Shown here: positions 20,472-31,235 of the stretch, piece after piece
How the letters are laid out: each line of letters opens with the position of its first letter
How positions within the stretch are numbered: position 1 is the first letter of the stretch
Assembly: GCA_947646735.1 (NCBI GenBank)
Contig: CANTFK010000987.1
Coordinates: 558,001 to 622,000, forward strand
From: Peronospora farinosa
Taxonomy: Eukaryota > Oomycota > Peronosporomycetes > Peronosporales > Peronosporaceae
Direction of reading: 5' to 3'
Length of the DNA stretch: 64,000 bases
Translations under genes and position numbers: made by a program
The notes under the pieces: model-generated
Told to the model about the DNA's origin: nothing
Databases searched by the model: none
The model's input: only the letters and a program-made list of their open reading frames with translations

Positions 20472-23329
20472 ATGCGAGTCCACATTCCATTGCTTTTTGC
20501 AGCAGTTGCAATCACGCATGCTACCAAAGCCGAGCCAGCAATTTTAGTCGGTGTGACCACGAATAAATCAATCACCGAGTCAAGCTCTACTGCGGCTAGA
20601 GAGAAAGGCGACGAGATGACGAATGCGAACGTTTTGGTAAAAGAGGTTGTTGCCGAAGAGAAGACAAGAAGAACTATTGCCACTGGGAGTCCGACTAAAC
20701 CCTCTGAAGAGTCAACCTATACTGCGGGTAGAGACGACGGCGAAAGGATGTTAGAGAGACTCAGCGAAATGGTCGATAAGGTAAAGGATGCAGTAAGTTC
20801 TAAGGTGGGCAATAAGGTCATTGCGAAAACAGAAATTTCGCAACCTGATGCGTATAAGATGTTTTTGGAAGTGATCAGGAAGCCTTCTGAAAAAAATGCT
20901 CTCGGAAAGTTGAAAAAAAAATGTTCAAGGACAAACAAATTGCAGAGCTCATCGAATTTGCGAAGACGAAATATCATTATCAGGAAACCTTTTTGGCGTT
21001 GGAGAAAGCACAAATGATGCATTGGCTGAGAAAAAAAATCTGCTGATGATGTGTTTGAGCTGCTAGAACTGACAAATTTCCCGGCTAATCATGCAGATGG
21101 CCTACTTTGTAGTCCACTTTTTGGTTATTGGAGTACATACGTAAAAATGTTCAATACGGAATACCATAAGACAAAAGTAAGTGTCGTGGACACTTTGACG
21201 CCTAAGTATTACAGCGATGAAGATTTGGCGCGCCTAATAGTATCTGCGAAGAATGCCCCAAAACCTAACGATGCTGTTTTGGAATTGGAGAAAGCGCAAA
21301 TGGATAATTGGGCGGAGGAGAAAAAATCTGCTCATGATGTGTTCAACCTGCTGGGACTGGCCGAGGCTAAAAATGGCCTGCTTGATCATCCTTTCTTCCA
21401 TTATTGGAGTACATACGTGGAAAAGTTTAATACGATAAATCTGAAAAAAAGTTGAGTGTATTCGACAATCTGATGTCCGAGTACAAGAACAACGATGAAG
21501 ACTTGGCGCGCCAAATAGTCAATGCAAAGAAGAAGAAGAAGAACAAAGAGATTAACAACAATGCTCTAGCATTGGGGGAAGAGCAACTAAAGTATTGGCT
21601 GAGCAAGGGTGAATCTGTTGATCGAGTGTTTGAGCTGCTGAGACTACATACAGTTGAGGATGGCGTGCTTACTAATCAACTCTTCAATCAATGGTATTCC
21701 TATTTTGAGATGGTCAATCGGAAACATGGCAACAAGGAAACGGTCATCGACTTCTTAAAAAATAAGAAGGGGACGAGCTTTGAGGTTTTTATAAACGATG
21801 AGTTGGAATTGGCAAACTTTGGAACAAAAAGCAGAGTTGATGAACTGTTCGTGGAGCTTAGACTGGAAAAAGTTGGGGACGGCCTGTTTGCTGATCCACT
21901 CTTTAAATTTTGGCGTGCCTGCTTGGAGAAGTTTAATGCGGCACATTCCAAAAAATCCCGAACAAGTGTTGTCCAGTCGTTGCGAACCGTTTACGGTGAC
22001 AAAGGACTAGTCGACCTTATTAATGCTGAGCGAAAGGTCACAAAATCATCAGGATACGCTAGTCGTTTGGAGAACGATCTATGCGCGACCTGGCTGTCAG
22101 ATGGAAAGTCATTAGACGACGTGTTCAGGATTCTTGAACTCAACCTTGCAGACTATAAGTTGTTGGAAGACCCTTCGATGGAGATTTTTGCCAAGTTTAC
22201 GCAGGTTTTCATTATGAACACAAAAGAACTTCTAAAGACGAAGGAGGCGAGCTTTGAGGAGAACGAGATTCTTCGAGGTACAAAATTTGCATCGAGTACA
22301 GGAGGGTTTCGGTCTACGGATTCAGAAAAGGCTCTCTTCCGATTGTGGTTCACCCAAAATAAACATCCAGTAGAGGTTTACAAGATGTACTTTGGTCAAA
22401 ACAAATTGGAAAGAATTCCGAAAGACGAGGGCAATTTGTTTAAAATCCCTCTTTTCATCACTTTCGTGAAGTATTTGGAGGGTTATTCCAGAACCAAAAG
22501 ACTTGCAACAGATGAAGAAGTAAAAGTGGTTGTAACAAACCCCGAACAGAAACTGTGGGGGACTGACTTAACATATATGGTAAAGTACGTAGATCGTGAG
22601 TTTGACGTGTCATTACTGTTACAGGATCAATTTTCTTACAAGATGGACAAGTTAGGCAAAATGATTATGTCTGTCAAAGAGTCTTCGAGTAAGTCCGTAA
22701 AAGAGCCATCGAGTAAGCCCGTGGAAGAGTTATCGAGTAAGTCAGTACTGTATGCTGTTAAGCGAGTGGAGAATGGTTTGTTTCTTTACTGGAACAAAAA
22801 AGCGCAACCACTCAATAAAGCTTTTGAGCTTCTGAAGCTGAATCCCAAGATGACGCCTGCAGAGCTGTTCGGAAACCCTTCATTTCGTTGGTGGATTGAT
22901 TATTCGGATTTTCTCTTCAAGCAAGTCGCGCGTAATAAGAAAACAGGAGAATTTTTGATGGAAGTGTTCAAGTTCAAGCCTTCAACTAATCTTGCTTGGC
23001 TAAGACATGCACGAGAAGAAGAAAGTACGAAAGAGCTAGCTAACAGGGTGTGGACCAATCTGTTAAGGGAACATTTACACGGTGATACCAACCCGGAAAT
23101 AATCGAGACAAAGCTAATGATACCGCCAAAATCATTCCACGACGATAAAGATTTAAAAAATTACGAACTTCTGTACGATAAAAGAGAAAAGGACGCTGAG
23201 AAAAAGAAAAGTGACTACGAAGTTGAGAAAATGAATAAGAAGTTGCGAGAAGAAAAGCGAAAGAAATTAAACTCAGAAGAGACAAAGAGATTGGAGCAAG
23301 AAATGATAACAAAGAGGGAGGAAGATTAG
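20472..23329 (+). pseudogene. Secreted LWY-repeat effector, frameshifted
   Basis: Resembles the secreted, host-directed WY/LWY effector class of oomycetes. An N-terminal signal peptide of about 20 residues (MRVHIPLLFAAVAITHATKA) is followed by a disordered acidic region. I see no RXLR, only a weak EER-like GERMLERL. After that come about seven tandem modules (near 21010-21160, 21280-21430, 21585-21720, 21800-21940, 22070-22215, 22330-22490 and 22780-22930) with the W-motif and Y-motif spacing of the family, for example a Trp helix followed by YWSTYV-type helices. The C-terminus from about 23150 is a Lys/Glu-rich helix. The frame breaks at the A-runs 20913-20921, 21031-21038 and 21444-21450; the last open segment (625 codons) is uninterrupted to the TAG at 23327. 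The breaks may be real or may be homopolymer errors in the assembly. No function beyond membership of the class can be claimed. Confidence 0.78.
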
Positions 23330-23535
23330 AAAAGGCTGACACAGTAGCGGCTCATCAAGAAAGCGAAAAGAAATTACTAGGAATCGTTAATTGTGTAGGC
23401 AAAAACGCTGTTTGTATTCTTAACTCGCCCTCATAAACTTATTGAACAAAATAGTGATACACTACATGTAGCTTTTCTACACATCTTTTAAGTTAGAGGA
23501 AGACTATTAGGCTGAAAGCCTCGTAGTTCTATAGA
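23330..23535 (+). other. 3' flank of the effector gene
   Basis: AT-rich non-coding sequence between the effector stop codon and the start of an LTR. No terminator or gene is recognisable. Confidence 0.4.
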
Positions 23536-23880
23536 TGTAACGGGCTAAAAGTTACACGTTCGTTAAGTATCGAATACTTAACGGGCAGGTCTAAAAGGGT
23601 ACGTGATGTCTTAGCCTGCCACTTGGGTGCGGCACCCACCCTCGTGAATGTGATATCCATGGATGAATTTACATTCAACGGAGATGACGCCAGTTGGGTT
23701 TGGACGTCATGGTGACGCTCCAGACAGACGTCATCAGCGAGCTTAAATATATTTTAAGCTCGCACGTAAGGATACGCTTTTAAAGAGACGCGTATCCGAT
23801 CTTTATATTTGACCAATCAGTAGTTAGATTTATATTTAGTTAAATTCTATTAAATATAAGTCAGTCTTGAATTTACTACA
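23536..23880 (+). repeat. LTR of Gypsy family 2, plus orientation
   Basis: About 345 bp, TGTAACGGGC to TTTACTACA, clearly homologous to the reverse complement of 55970-56324. Shared blocks include the stretch around CACTTGGGTGC, CTCGTGAATGTGATATCCAT and CAGTCTTGAATTT. It contains two perfect hairpins: 10-bp arms at 23561-23570/23574-23583 and 11-bp arms at 23737-23747/23753-23763. The inner end is approximate. Confidence 0.8.
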
Positions 23881-24525
23881 TCACACTTACTGCGCACAGA
23901 AGCCTGAAAACAGCTTCCGTGACGCGGTAGGTGCTTGTTCTAAAGTTCGTTGCGCGGACCGGTTGAAGCGGCCGGCAACAGTTTTTTTCGGCGCTTTAAG
24001 CGACCGTCCAACACCACCACCACCGCACGCGGAGGCAAGACGGTATAACCGCTTCCTTGCGCTGCTCGAAGGTGTGCCCGCGTAGTATGTGGCAACGAAG
24101 TGGCCGTCTACACTTGGTAGCGCTAGTAGTACCCGTCTCTTTGAGCGTGCGTGTGGACACGGATGTCCCTCAACGTGGATTGGGGTGATTTTCCTCACCT
24201 CTCCCAACATCATAGGAAGTTGGCAGAGCATATGGCGCAGGGACTTGGTGAACAAGCCCTGGTCAACCTCTTTCATTGTCCTCCTGAGCAACATGTTGCT
24301 TAGTTGGAGCAATTTAAAGGCGTTTGTGCTCGGACAGCGTAGAAATGCGTCCAAGGTAAACAGCCAAACCACGGCTGAATCCATCAATAAGACTCAGGAT
24401 GAGCTTTTGCGTGAGCAATCTCGATACGAGGCGCTCAACAGGTCTGTTGAGACACTCTCTGCCCGGCCTAATCAACCGAGGCCCATTCGGAAGGACCCTC
24501 CAAAATTTGATGGGAATGCCCTATG
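23881..24525 (+). pseudogene. Gypsy family 2 leader and gag fragment
   Basis: After the LTR come a leader and a gag start (MSLNVDWGDFPHLSQHHRK at 24162) that align with the gag of the minus-strand element at 54585-55676. The frame has a TAG and an indel near 24300, then resumes as KAFVLGQRRNAS and runs to about DPPKFDG near 24520. There the homology stops and a diverged LTR of another family begins. The gag continues for 30 codons at 25664-25755. Confidence 0.8.
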
Positions 24526-24529
24526 GTGG

Positions 24530-25660
24530 AGCGGGGTTCACAAAATATCTGATGTGACCCTGACTCTCCACTGGCGCCCGGACAACCGACTATCGGAGGG
24601 GGTACTCCGTTTCCGTGTATAGCAGTTCCTTCCTCACCTTGTGTACCCGTCGGCAGGGCGGGTAGCACTCTTCTCGGTGGACTCGAGTTGATGCTGAACT
24701 TGACCGTGGTTGGGATTGGTTGGGGTTCAATCACGCGGGAATCTTCTTGCGATCGAGGGTTACTTGGGGGGGCTCTATACGAGTCGCCCTGATCTCTCTT
24801 GAGATCGCCTTGTCCAAAAATGTAGATACTTGATCCACTTGATACACTTGACTTTCTGACCACTTGAGCCGTCTCGCGATCTTGTGCCTTGTCCTTTACG
24901 TGATACTGCGTCCAATCGCAGGCGAAGTTTGTTTGTGAGAGGTCTTGTAATCCCTGGTCAAACAATCCAGGGATATTACTTGTAGGTACTGGTGGCAGAA
25001 GCTCTTGATCGTCGGGGGGCCAAAAATTTTCCCACCCGGAAGTGCGTAGTTCGAAGTAAAAGAAACTCTGTTTAATGTTAACCAATCAGATACCCAAAAC
25101 CTATGATATTGCCTATTGGTAGCCCAGGATCTACTGCCGCGTGTCGCCTTATTGGAAATAAATCAGACTTGCTATGTGGTCCACTTCAAATACTGTGTCG
25201 ATCCAGGTTTGTCGATCCTGTTTTGTCGATCCAGTTTTGTCGATCCAGTTTTGTCGATCCAGTTTTGCCGATCCTGTTTTGTCGATCCAGTTTTGTCGAT
25301 CTAGTTTTGTCGGTCCAGTTTTGTCGATCTAGTTTTATCGATCCGGTTTCTGGATCGAGGTTGCGTATCAATTTTTAACTGGTTACGCTTTGCGATCTTT
25401 TTTCTGGTCCGAGGTTTTGATCCGATCCTCCTGGATCGCCACTGTGGTGTGTGTTCCACACCCAATACCCTTTCGATCCATATTCTTTCTGTGTTCTTCA
25501 CACCGATACTCCCTCTTCCAACCATCTCGCATGCCTTCTTGACCAATCGGAGCGCAGGGTTGTGAATCGACGACATTTCTTTGATCGATCCCTTTCAAAT
25601 TATTCGATCGCTTTACCACAGCCCCACATACGGTTATCCACTGGCTTTTAGCCGTAAAGC
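24530..25660 (-). repeat. Diverged solo LTR of Gypsy family 1 inserted in gag
   Basis: The stretch around CGGAGGGGGTACTCCG...CACCTTGTGTACCCGTCGGC...GGGTAGCACTCTTC matches the inverted family 1 LTR at 48304-49455 (for example 48352-48430) at clear but reduced identity. The total length of about 1.1 kb fits the LTR, and gag sequence of family 2 lies on both sides. Boundaries are approximate and I could not define a target duplication. Confidence 0.6.
25206..25350. repeat. 14-bp minisatellite, about 10 units
   Basis: Tandem units of TTTTGTCGATCCAG with a few substitutions. It lies inside the diverged LTR, where intact family 1 LTRs have a 19-20 bp GGTCGACC-type repeat, so it may have expanded from that repeat. 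Because 14 is not a multiple of 3, open frames across it are artefacts. Confidence 0.9.
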
Positions 25661-25663
25661 ATG

Positions 25664-25755
25664 TGGTTTGATGCAGCTCATTGAAGATGACACCAGAATG
25701 GTGTCGTATGCCATGTCCAACTTGCGTGGAAAAACGTCAGAGTGGGTGCCGTGTG
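25664..25755 (+). pseudogene. Second piece of the interrupted Gypsy family 2 gag
   Basis: Encodes QLIEDDTRMVSYAMSNLRGK, identical in pattern to the gag of the element at 54585-55676. It resumes the frame lost at 24520 with roughly 15-20 codons missing, then runs directly into a minisatellite. Confidence 0.85.
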
Positions 25756-25756
25756 A

Positions 25757-26125
25757 CATTGGGTCCACCAGTCACCTGGGTCCACCGGTCACCTAGGTCC
25801 ACCGATCTTGTGGATCCACCGGTCTCCTGGGTTCACCGGTCTCCTGGGTCCACCGACAACCTGGGTCCACCGGTCGCTTGGGTCACCTGGGCCACTTGGT
25901 TACTTGTGGTCATCCGGTCACCTGTGTCAACTGGTCCTTTGGGTTCATCCGGTCACCTGGGGTCAGCCTTGGGTCCTCCTGGTTCTACTGGGGTGCCGGG
26001 TCAACCTTGGGTCATCCTGATCCACCTTGGGTGCCGGGACCACCTTGGGGCCTGGTCCATTTGGAGTGCCTGGACCACCTTGGATTATGGTCCACCTTGA
26101 GTCCTGGTCCACCTTGGGAACGTGG
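25757..26125. repeat. 17-bp minisatellite (GGTCCACCGGTCACCTG type)
   Basis: Imperfect tandem units of about 17 bp, cleanest at 25757-25880, drifting later to CACCTTGGGTGCCGGGAC-like units. No coding sense. It starts exactly where the gag fragment ends. Confidence 0.85.
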
Positions 26126-26227
26126 ACTGCCCTCGAGGCACTGAAACGTCGGGCTCTTGGACTTGTGCCGGCTCTGCACTATAGAAAAACCTGGCACTTC
26201 TCCAAGTGACTCCAGGACCCTGAACCT

Positions 26228-26640
26228 TCGGTACACCTGTCCCGGCGACTGAAATCCCTGTCCCCGGCGACTGGAAATCCTGTCCCCGGCGACTGGAAAT
26301 CCTGTCCCCGGTAACTGGCGCCCTTGTCCCTGGTGACTGGAAACTTTGTCCCCGGTAACTGGAAACCTTGTCCCCGGTAACTGGCACCCTCATCCCTGGT
26401 AACTGAAATCATGTCCTCGGCGACTGTAAACCATGTCCCCGGTAACTGTAAACCTTGCCCCGGTAAATATAAACCTTGTCCCCGGTAACTGGCACCCTCA
26501 TCCCTGGTGACTGAAAACCCTGTCCCCGGTAACCGGTACCCCTGTCCCTGGCGACTGAAACCCCTGTCCCCGGTAACTGGAAGCCCTGTCCCCGATAAGT
26601 GGTACCCCTGTCCCTGGTGACCCTGGGCTGAACCTTGAGA
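26228..26640. repeat. 20-bp minisatellite (TGTCCCCGGTAACTGGAAACC type)
   Basis: About 20 tandem units with alternate variants (GGCGACTGGAAATCC, GGTAACTGGCACCC). The 158-codon minus-strand open frame across it is a repeat artefact. Confidence 0.9.
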
Positions 26641-27717
26641 CCTTGCGAGACGCAATCATAGTTATTCCCTCGAGGGAGTGACCTAGATTTCTTTGCCCTT
26701 TACTACGATGTCTTCAGGGGCCCCGATTCGTTTGGCACTTCTCCACACTAGAGTTAATCTATTGGTTTATATCGTATGGCTTATTTGAGTAGCAATGTTC
26801 ATCGACTGCGGTTGCTTACGATCTCCAGAAGAGGAGCAGAGGCCAGAAATTGGAGCGCGAGGATTGACAAATTACTGGATGATGTGTACGTATAGCTGCT
26901 AAGGATGGAGCTAGTGGCGGCTTACTTGCTGGTGTAATGATTATACTGACCATGATGCAGTACGGAAGAAGGAGGAGAGCTGTCGAGCTGGCTTGATGCA
27001 GGTACTGCTGGCGGAGCTGGCAGTAGCAAGCTAGCTTCCTATCAACTATGGATGCTGAACCGCGGTGATTTTCTAAGAAGCATCTTTCACCGACCCACAT
27101 ACTTCATACTTTGTTATAACTTGTCAGCACTTCGCTTCTACGGTCTACTTTGTCAATTTGTCCATGTGCCTAGTTATAAATTTCACACATTGGTTTCTAG
27201 TGGTACGTCACTAGTCTAATCGAAATTGCCGTCCTGAAAATGAAACAAACTGCACCATTCCAGCACTAATCAAGCATAGTATCAGTTTGCGAGTCGTGAA
27301 GAGATGTCAAGTGCCGTAATGCGGTTTTTTCAATACTTGTCAGCGCAAACATCTTGAGTTTACCTCTGACTCGCTGACCGGGTACATCAATAGTAAAAGG
27401 AGACGTTCCGTGATGCGTCATACCAATGCGATAACAGAAGTGTTCATATTATGTGCCAGCCGACATTCACTACGATTAAGCCCTGTCAAAGGTTGCGCAG
27501 ACCTGCTGCCTCGAGAACTTTTCAAAAAATAGAGCTCAATGCAGTCTAGTTTCTTGTAACTTCACGAAGATATCTAAGAAAAGACTACACCGTTCTCAGA
27601 TTGTAGAAAGACTTCACAAATTATACAATTTTTCGGCCAACTATCGAACGACTTCATCTCTTGGCCAGCTAAGAAAGTAAAAGTCTCACATTTACCTTTT
27701 AACGCTCCGTACTCCCC
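26641..27717 (+). other. Upstream segment of trefoil copy 4, duplicated in part
   Basis: 26816-27110 resembles 46380-46680 and, more weakly, 62700-62930; all three lie near trefoil or synthetase copies. One plus-strand frame here (about 26965-27190) is open for some 70 codons and has protein-like composition (LASYQLWMLNRGDFLRSIFH), so a third gene may once have belonged to the duplicated segment. The rest, up to the ATG at 27718, shows nothing recognisable. Confidence 0.45.
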
Positions 27718-28357
27718 ATGGTTTTAACTGAGATTCCGTTCGGTGTGCCTGTCATTCTTCAGTCTATTCGTTTCAACCGAAATCTGCAGAATCCTCTCGG
27801 GTCCAAGAAAGCTCGTTTTCTAACAGACAATCGCGACATTTACGAGCAGCTCATCTTGCATCGAGTTCGCGACGACAAGATTGCTATCCAGTCTGGTCAC
27901 AACGGCCGCTTCCTGCAAGTTTGCGTATCTGGGGAATGCGTGTTTGATCCCACTGAGGTTGGCGCGTGGGAGCTCTTTACTATGGAGACAGACTCGAGTT
28001 GCGCTCTCTACTTCGTATCGTGCCACACTGGAAATGTCCTCCAGTGTGACTACAATAATGTGGCGAAGTGTGCGAATCAAAACCGCCAAGATGGGGAGGC
28101 CTGGCGGATCGTGGAGCCCCGCTTCATTGCTACCTGTCACTGTGCCCAAAAACAATGTGATACTATTCACCATACGCAGCGTGCTTAGGCTTAGCGACGG
28201 TCCTTGCTGACAAAGACCGCCAGCACGTCGTCTCGGAGCTTCCGAAGATGTGGCAAAATACCTAAAAATCGAGCAGATTGTGATGAGTATCTTTGATGGT
28301 CCAGATTCCACTACTGCAAGCTCCACATTGGCTGTTCCGGCCGATAAGGAGGCGTAG
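27718..28357 (+). pseudogene. Fascin-like beta-trefoil protein, copy 4, C-terminus shifted
   Basis: The open frame 27718-28188 encodes 156 residues with the whole trefoil core intact (GRFLQVCVSGECVFDPTE, YFVSCHTGNVLQC, EAWRIVEPRF). After residue 140 it diverges from copies 1 and 3. The rest of their C-terminal tail can still be read to 28357 in other frames (DKDRQHVVSEL, then KIEQIVMSIFDGPDS, then stop), so an indel near 28130-28180 and a second near 28255 removed it. The product could still fold as a trefoil, and the gene may be functional or dying. Its 3' flank at 28358-28535 is shared with the other copies. Confidence 0.72.
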
Positions 28358-30613
28358 TTATCAAACTAATCTCTTCATCTACTCTTTTTCTGTGTCACAA
28401 TACCCATCGCGACACTGAGACTTGTTCGGTAAGCTCTGCACTCTTTTTATGCTCGCTGTGTGGAAATCATTGTCGCGTAAACGATGAAGCGAGAACAAGC
28501 CGGTTGACCTCGTAGTCTGCAGCAAGTTCATTTGCCTTTAGTTAAATAGTGATTGACAAATCCTGCCACGGTTGGGTACTCTGCCAACATAGGTATTTCT
28601 AGCTTAACGTCTCCATTAGCATCGGCAAGTGCGTCATTCTTGATGACGGTATATCTCGCCTTTAATTGTTCAGCATCACCTTTGCTTTGAATATCTCGTT
28701 CCTTGGTGTCTACTTACCAAACAAACAAAAACTACGATAGCGCTGTCGTGACGTCAGCTACTGCAAAGTATTTCCATCGTCCTCGCTGTAGCAACACCAA
28801 GAAGATGGGATTGGTAAGGCAACATCAAAAGCTTTAATCTTAAAATTATTTCACACACTTCTTCCTAGATCAAAAGCAACTCAGCGACTTGGATCGATGA
28901 TTGAGGCTTTCAAAGAAACGACTTGAGAGCTTGTGCACTCAACTCATCCAGTTCTGCAGCAACCTGCGATAGGCTTTATTACTCTTTCGAGCCAATTTAA
29001 GCTGAACTACTTGAGGCTCTTGATTGTAAACCTCACTCAGCTTATGCAATGGAGATCATTCCTATAAGCGCACGTTGTTAAATTACCAGCTGGGTCTCAA
29101 TTTTAGAATGAAGCAAGTTGCGTACACATGCTGCATTATTTATAATTGTGGCTTGGAAATGGGCGTTTGTTGATCCAGGGATTATGAATCAAAATTTTGT
29201 GGACGTCCGTAACGACTGCAGAATCACTGGTACACTACAAACTGAGCATAAAGTGGCAATGACTCGTCTACGACTCTTGACAGTATGTCTCGTATTGAGT
29301 CAGCGAGTTCATTTACGCTGACAAGTACTGAAAACACCCGCTTTACGGCACTTTGACAGCTCTCACCAGGCGTCACAATTCGACCTGATGCTAGGTGCAT
29401 CTTACTTCTTTTTAAAACGACACTTATGTATCGACAAGAAAAGGTGTCATTGTAAAAGAGCCGCAGCCAGTGATGCTGTGTAATTAAACGAATGTTGACG
29501 TACGTTGACTGCGTATAAAGCAAAAAAACAAAACTTTTACTAATGCCTGAAAATGCAAAGAAACGAATATCAATGAGCTGTCTGCATTCAATTTTCCACT
29601 ACTGTATATATTAGTTCACTTGGCTGTGTTTTAATCAGTCTGTTTGGCTGTGTCGAATAATGCCCAAACTACGGGTGGTTGCAACTGTTTCGATGTCAAA
29701 ATGTACGCTTTACAGTACATCCATGTGCTAAATACCTAAGTTTACGATTTCATGGAGTCTTACGCACAGCTTTGGCAATGACAGGCGGTAAATGATGAAA
29801 ATTGCGCCGCCACAAGATGCGAAAATAAAAAATACTAGGGCGTATACTATACGTATGGCATGATAGAAACAATACTTACTAAGCTAAGAAATTAATCATT
29901 TGCAAATGTTTGCTGAAGCTGGCTCAAAGATGTAGTCCTGTCTCGGGGCCGGACTGGCTGGCACCCAGAACATCAGGAAAAAACACCCGTCCGTGGTACG
30001 ATAGCCAAGACTGGCCAGGGATGCGTAGGTCCTCGCCTAATTATCGTGTATATGACATCGAGAGAACAAGATCGATATCCGACGCGATGCCCGTTTCGAT
30101 GAATCCATTTATAGAATAACTCCGCTCGACAACTCGAAATACCAGAAGAACGACATTGTTACCTAACTCGACGACATTAATGTTTAACGCAGATATTGTC
30201 TTTCTGACCTTAGTAGACTGGCAAATGTACTGTTTGTTTCTCTATGCCCCCCTAATATCACGTGTGAAAGCGCCATACCCTACTCCGATGTCACCAATTT
30301 CAAAGACAATGACTGAGTTCGACGCTCGACCACCGACGATCAACCACCGACGCACTGACGAACGAATGGTGACATTTGAGTGCCAATATGGTCCAAGTTT
30401 GTGACTTTAGCGAGCCAGCCAATGTTAAGGAAGCTGTGAGCGGCTCCGCCCAAGTACACAGTGGCACAATGAACTTCTAGTCGCATTATTTAAAGGTTGC
30501 CATCAAACTCTTTCGTCAGATTCTGGGAAGATTTCAGCTTTTTGCGCTCAAAAAGTATCTCAAGAAATTTCAGGGAAAAGCAGACTAGAGAGCTTGTTGC
30601 ACTCAGCGATCGA
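28358..30613. other. Non-coding stretch between trefoil copy 4 and Gypsy family 1
   Basis: 28358-28535 is the reverse complement of the 3' flank of trefoil copy 1 (6600-6800 region). Beyond it, to 30613, there are only short, interrupted frames on both strands and no repeat that I could match elsewhere in the window. Confidence 0.45.
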
Positions 30614-31235
30614 GAGACCAAGTCAACGAGAACCTACGAGCGGCTAGTCAGGCTCGGGTGCAAGCGCATAATGAAGGGATAGGCAGCCACGAAATTCAGC
30701 CAGTGTCTCAGGTGTGGCTATACTTAGAACGGGTGAGAGAAGGGTATGCCAAGAAATTGGCCCACCTCTGGCACGGACCGCTATGAGTTCGGGAACTAGT
30801 CGGAGATTATGCAGTACGCTTGGAATTACGAGGCACAGAATATAGACTATTCCCAATCGTGCACATCTCCAAGCTCAAGCCCGTCAGAGAGTTCCCCGAT
30901 CGACCTAGCAGCAAGCTGAAAGTGGATAGAGCAGATCGAGTTGACTTCGACGAATGTCTGTTACTAGAAGACATCTGGGTGCGGGAATTGGAGGAAGGCG
31001 AGTATGAGGTCGAAGAAATTTTAGAGTCGTACAGGTAATAAAACTCGGTATGGACGGCAACAACGAAAATTCCTCGTGCAATGGAAAAGCCACCCTGGCC
31101 TTTCGTGGGTAGACGAAAAGGATCTAAATTGCGGAGCCCTACTCCAAGATTTCGAGCGTAAGAAGACAAGCCATAGTCGCTTCGAAGTAATGCAAAGCCA
31201 TGAGAACTAGCGGAGAGTACCAAGATCCCTGGAAG
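30614..31235 (+). pseudogene. Gypsy family 1 pol C-terminus with chromodomain, truncated copy
   Basis: Starts abruptly at 30614 with sequence that in the other copy follows the integrase. It encodes an integrase C-terminal barrel-like region (YRLFPIVHISKLKPVREFP), then YEVEEILESYR, a frameshift, and RKFLVQWKSHPGLSWVDEKD, which together make a chromodomain, used by such elements to target chromatin. The second copy reads WKGHP at the same place. The left end has no matching element sequence, so the 5' part is lost. Confidence 0.72.

Noticed and set aside
25206..26640. Tandem repeats as a possible CRISPR array
   Set aside because: Units are directly adjacent without unique spacers, and the genome is eukaryotic.
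26179..26655. 158-codon minus-strand open frame
   Set aside because: It is produced by a 20-bp minisatellite with no stop in that frame.
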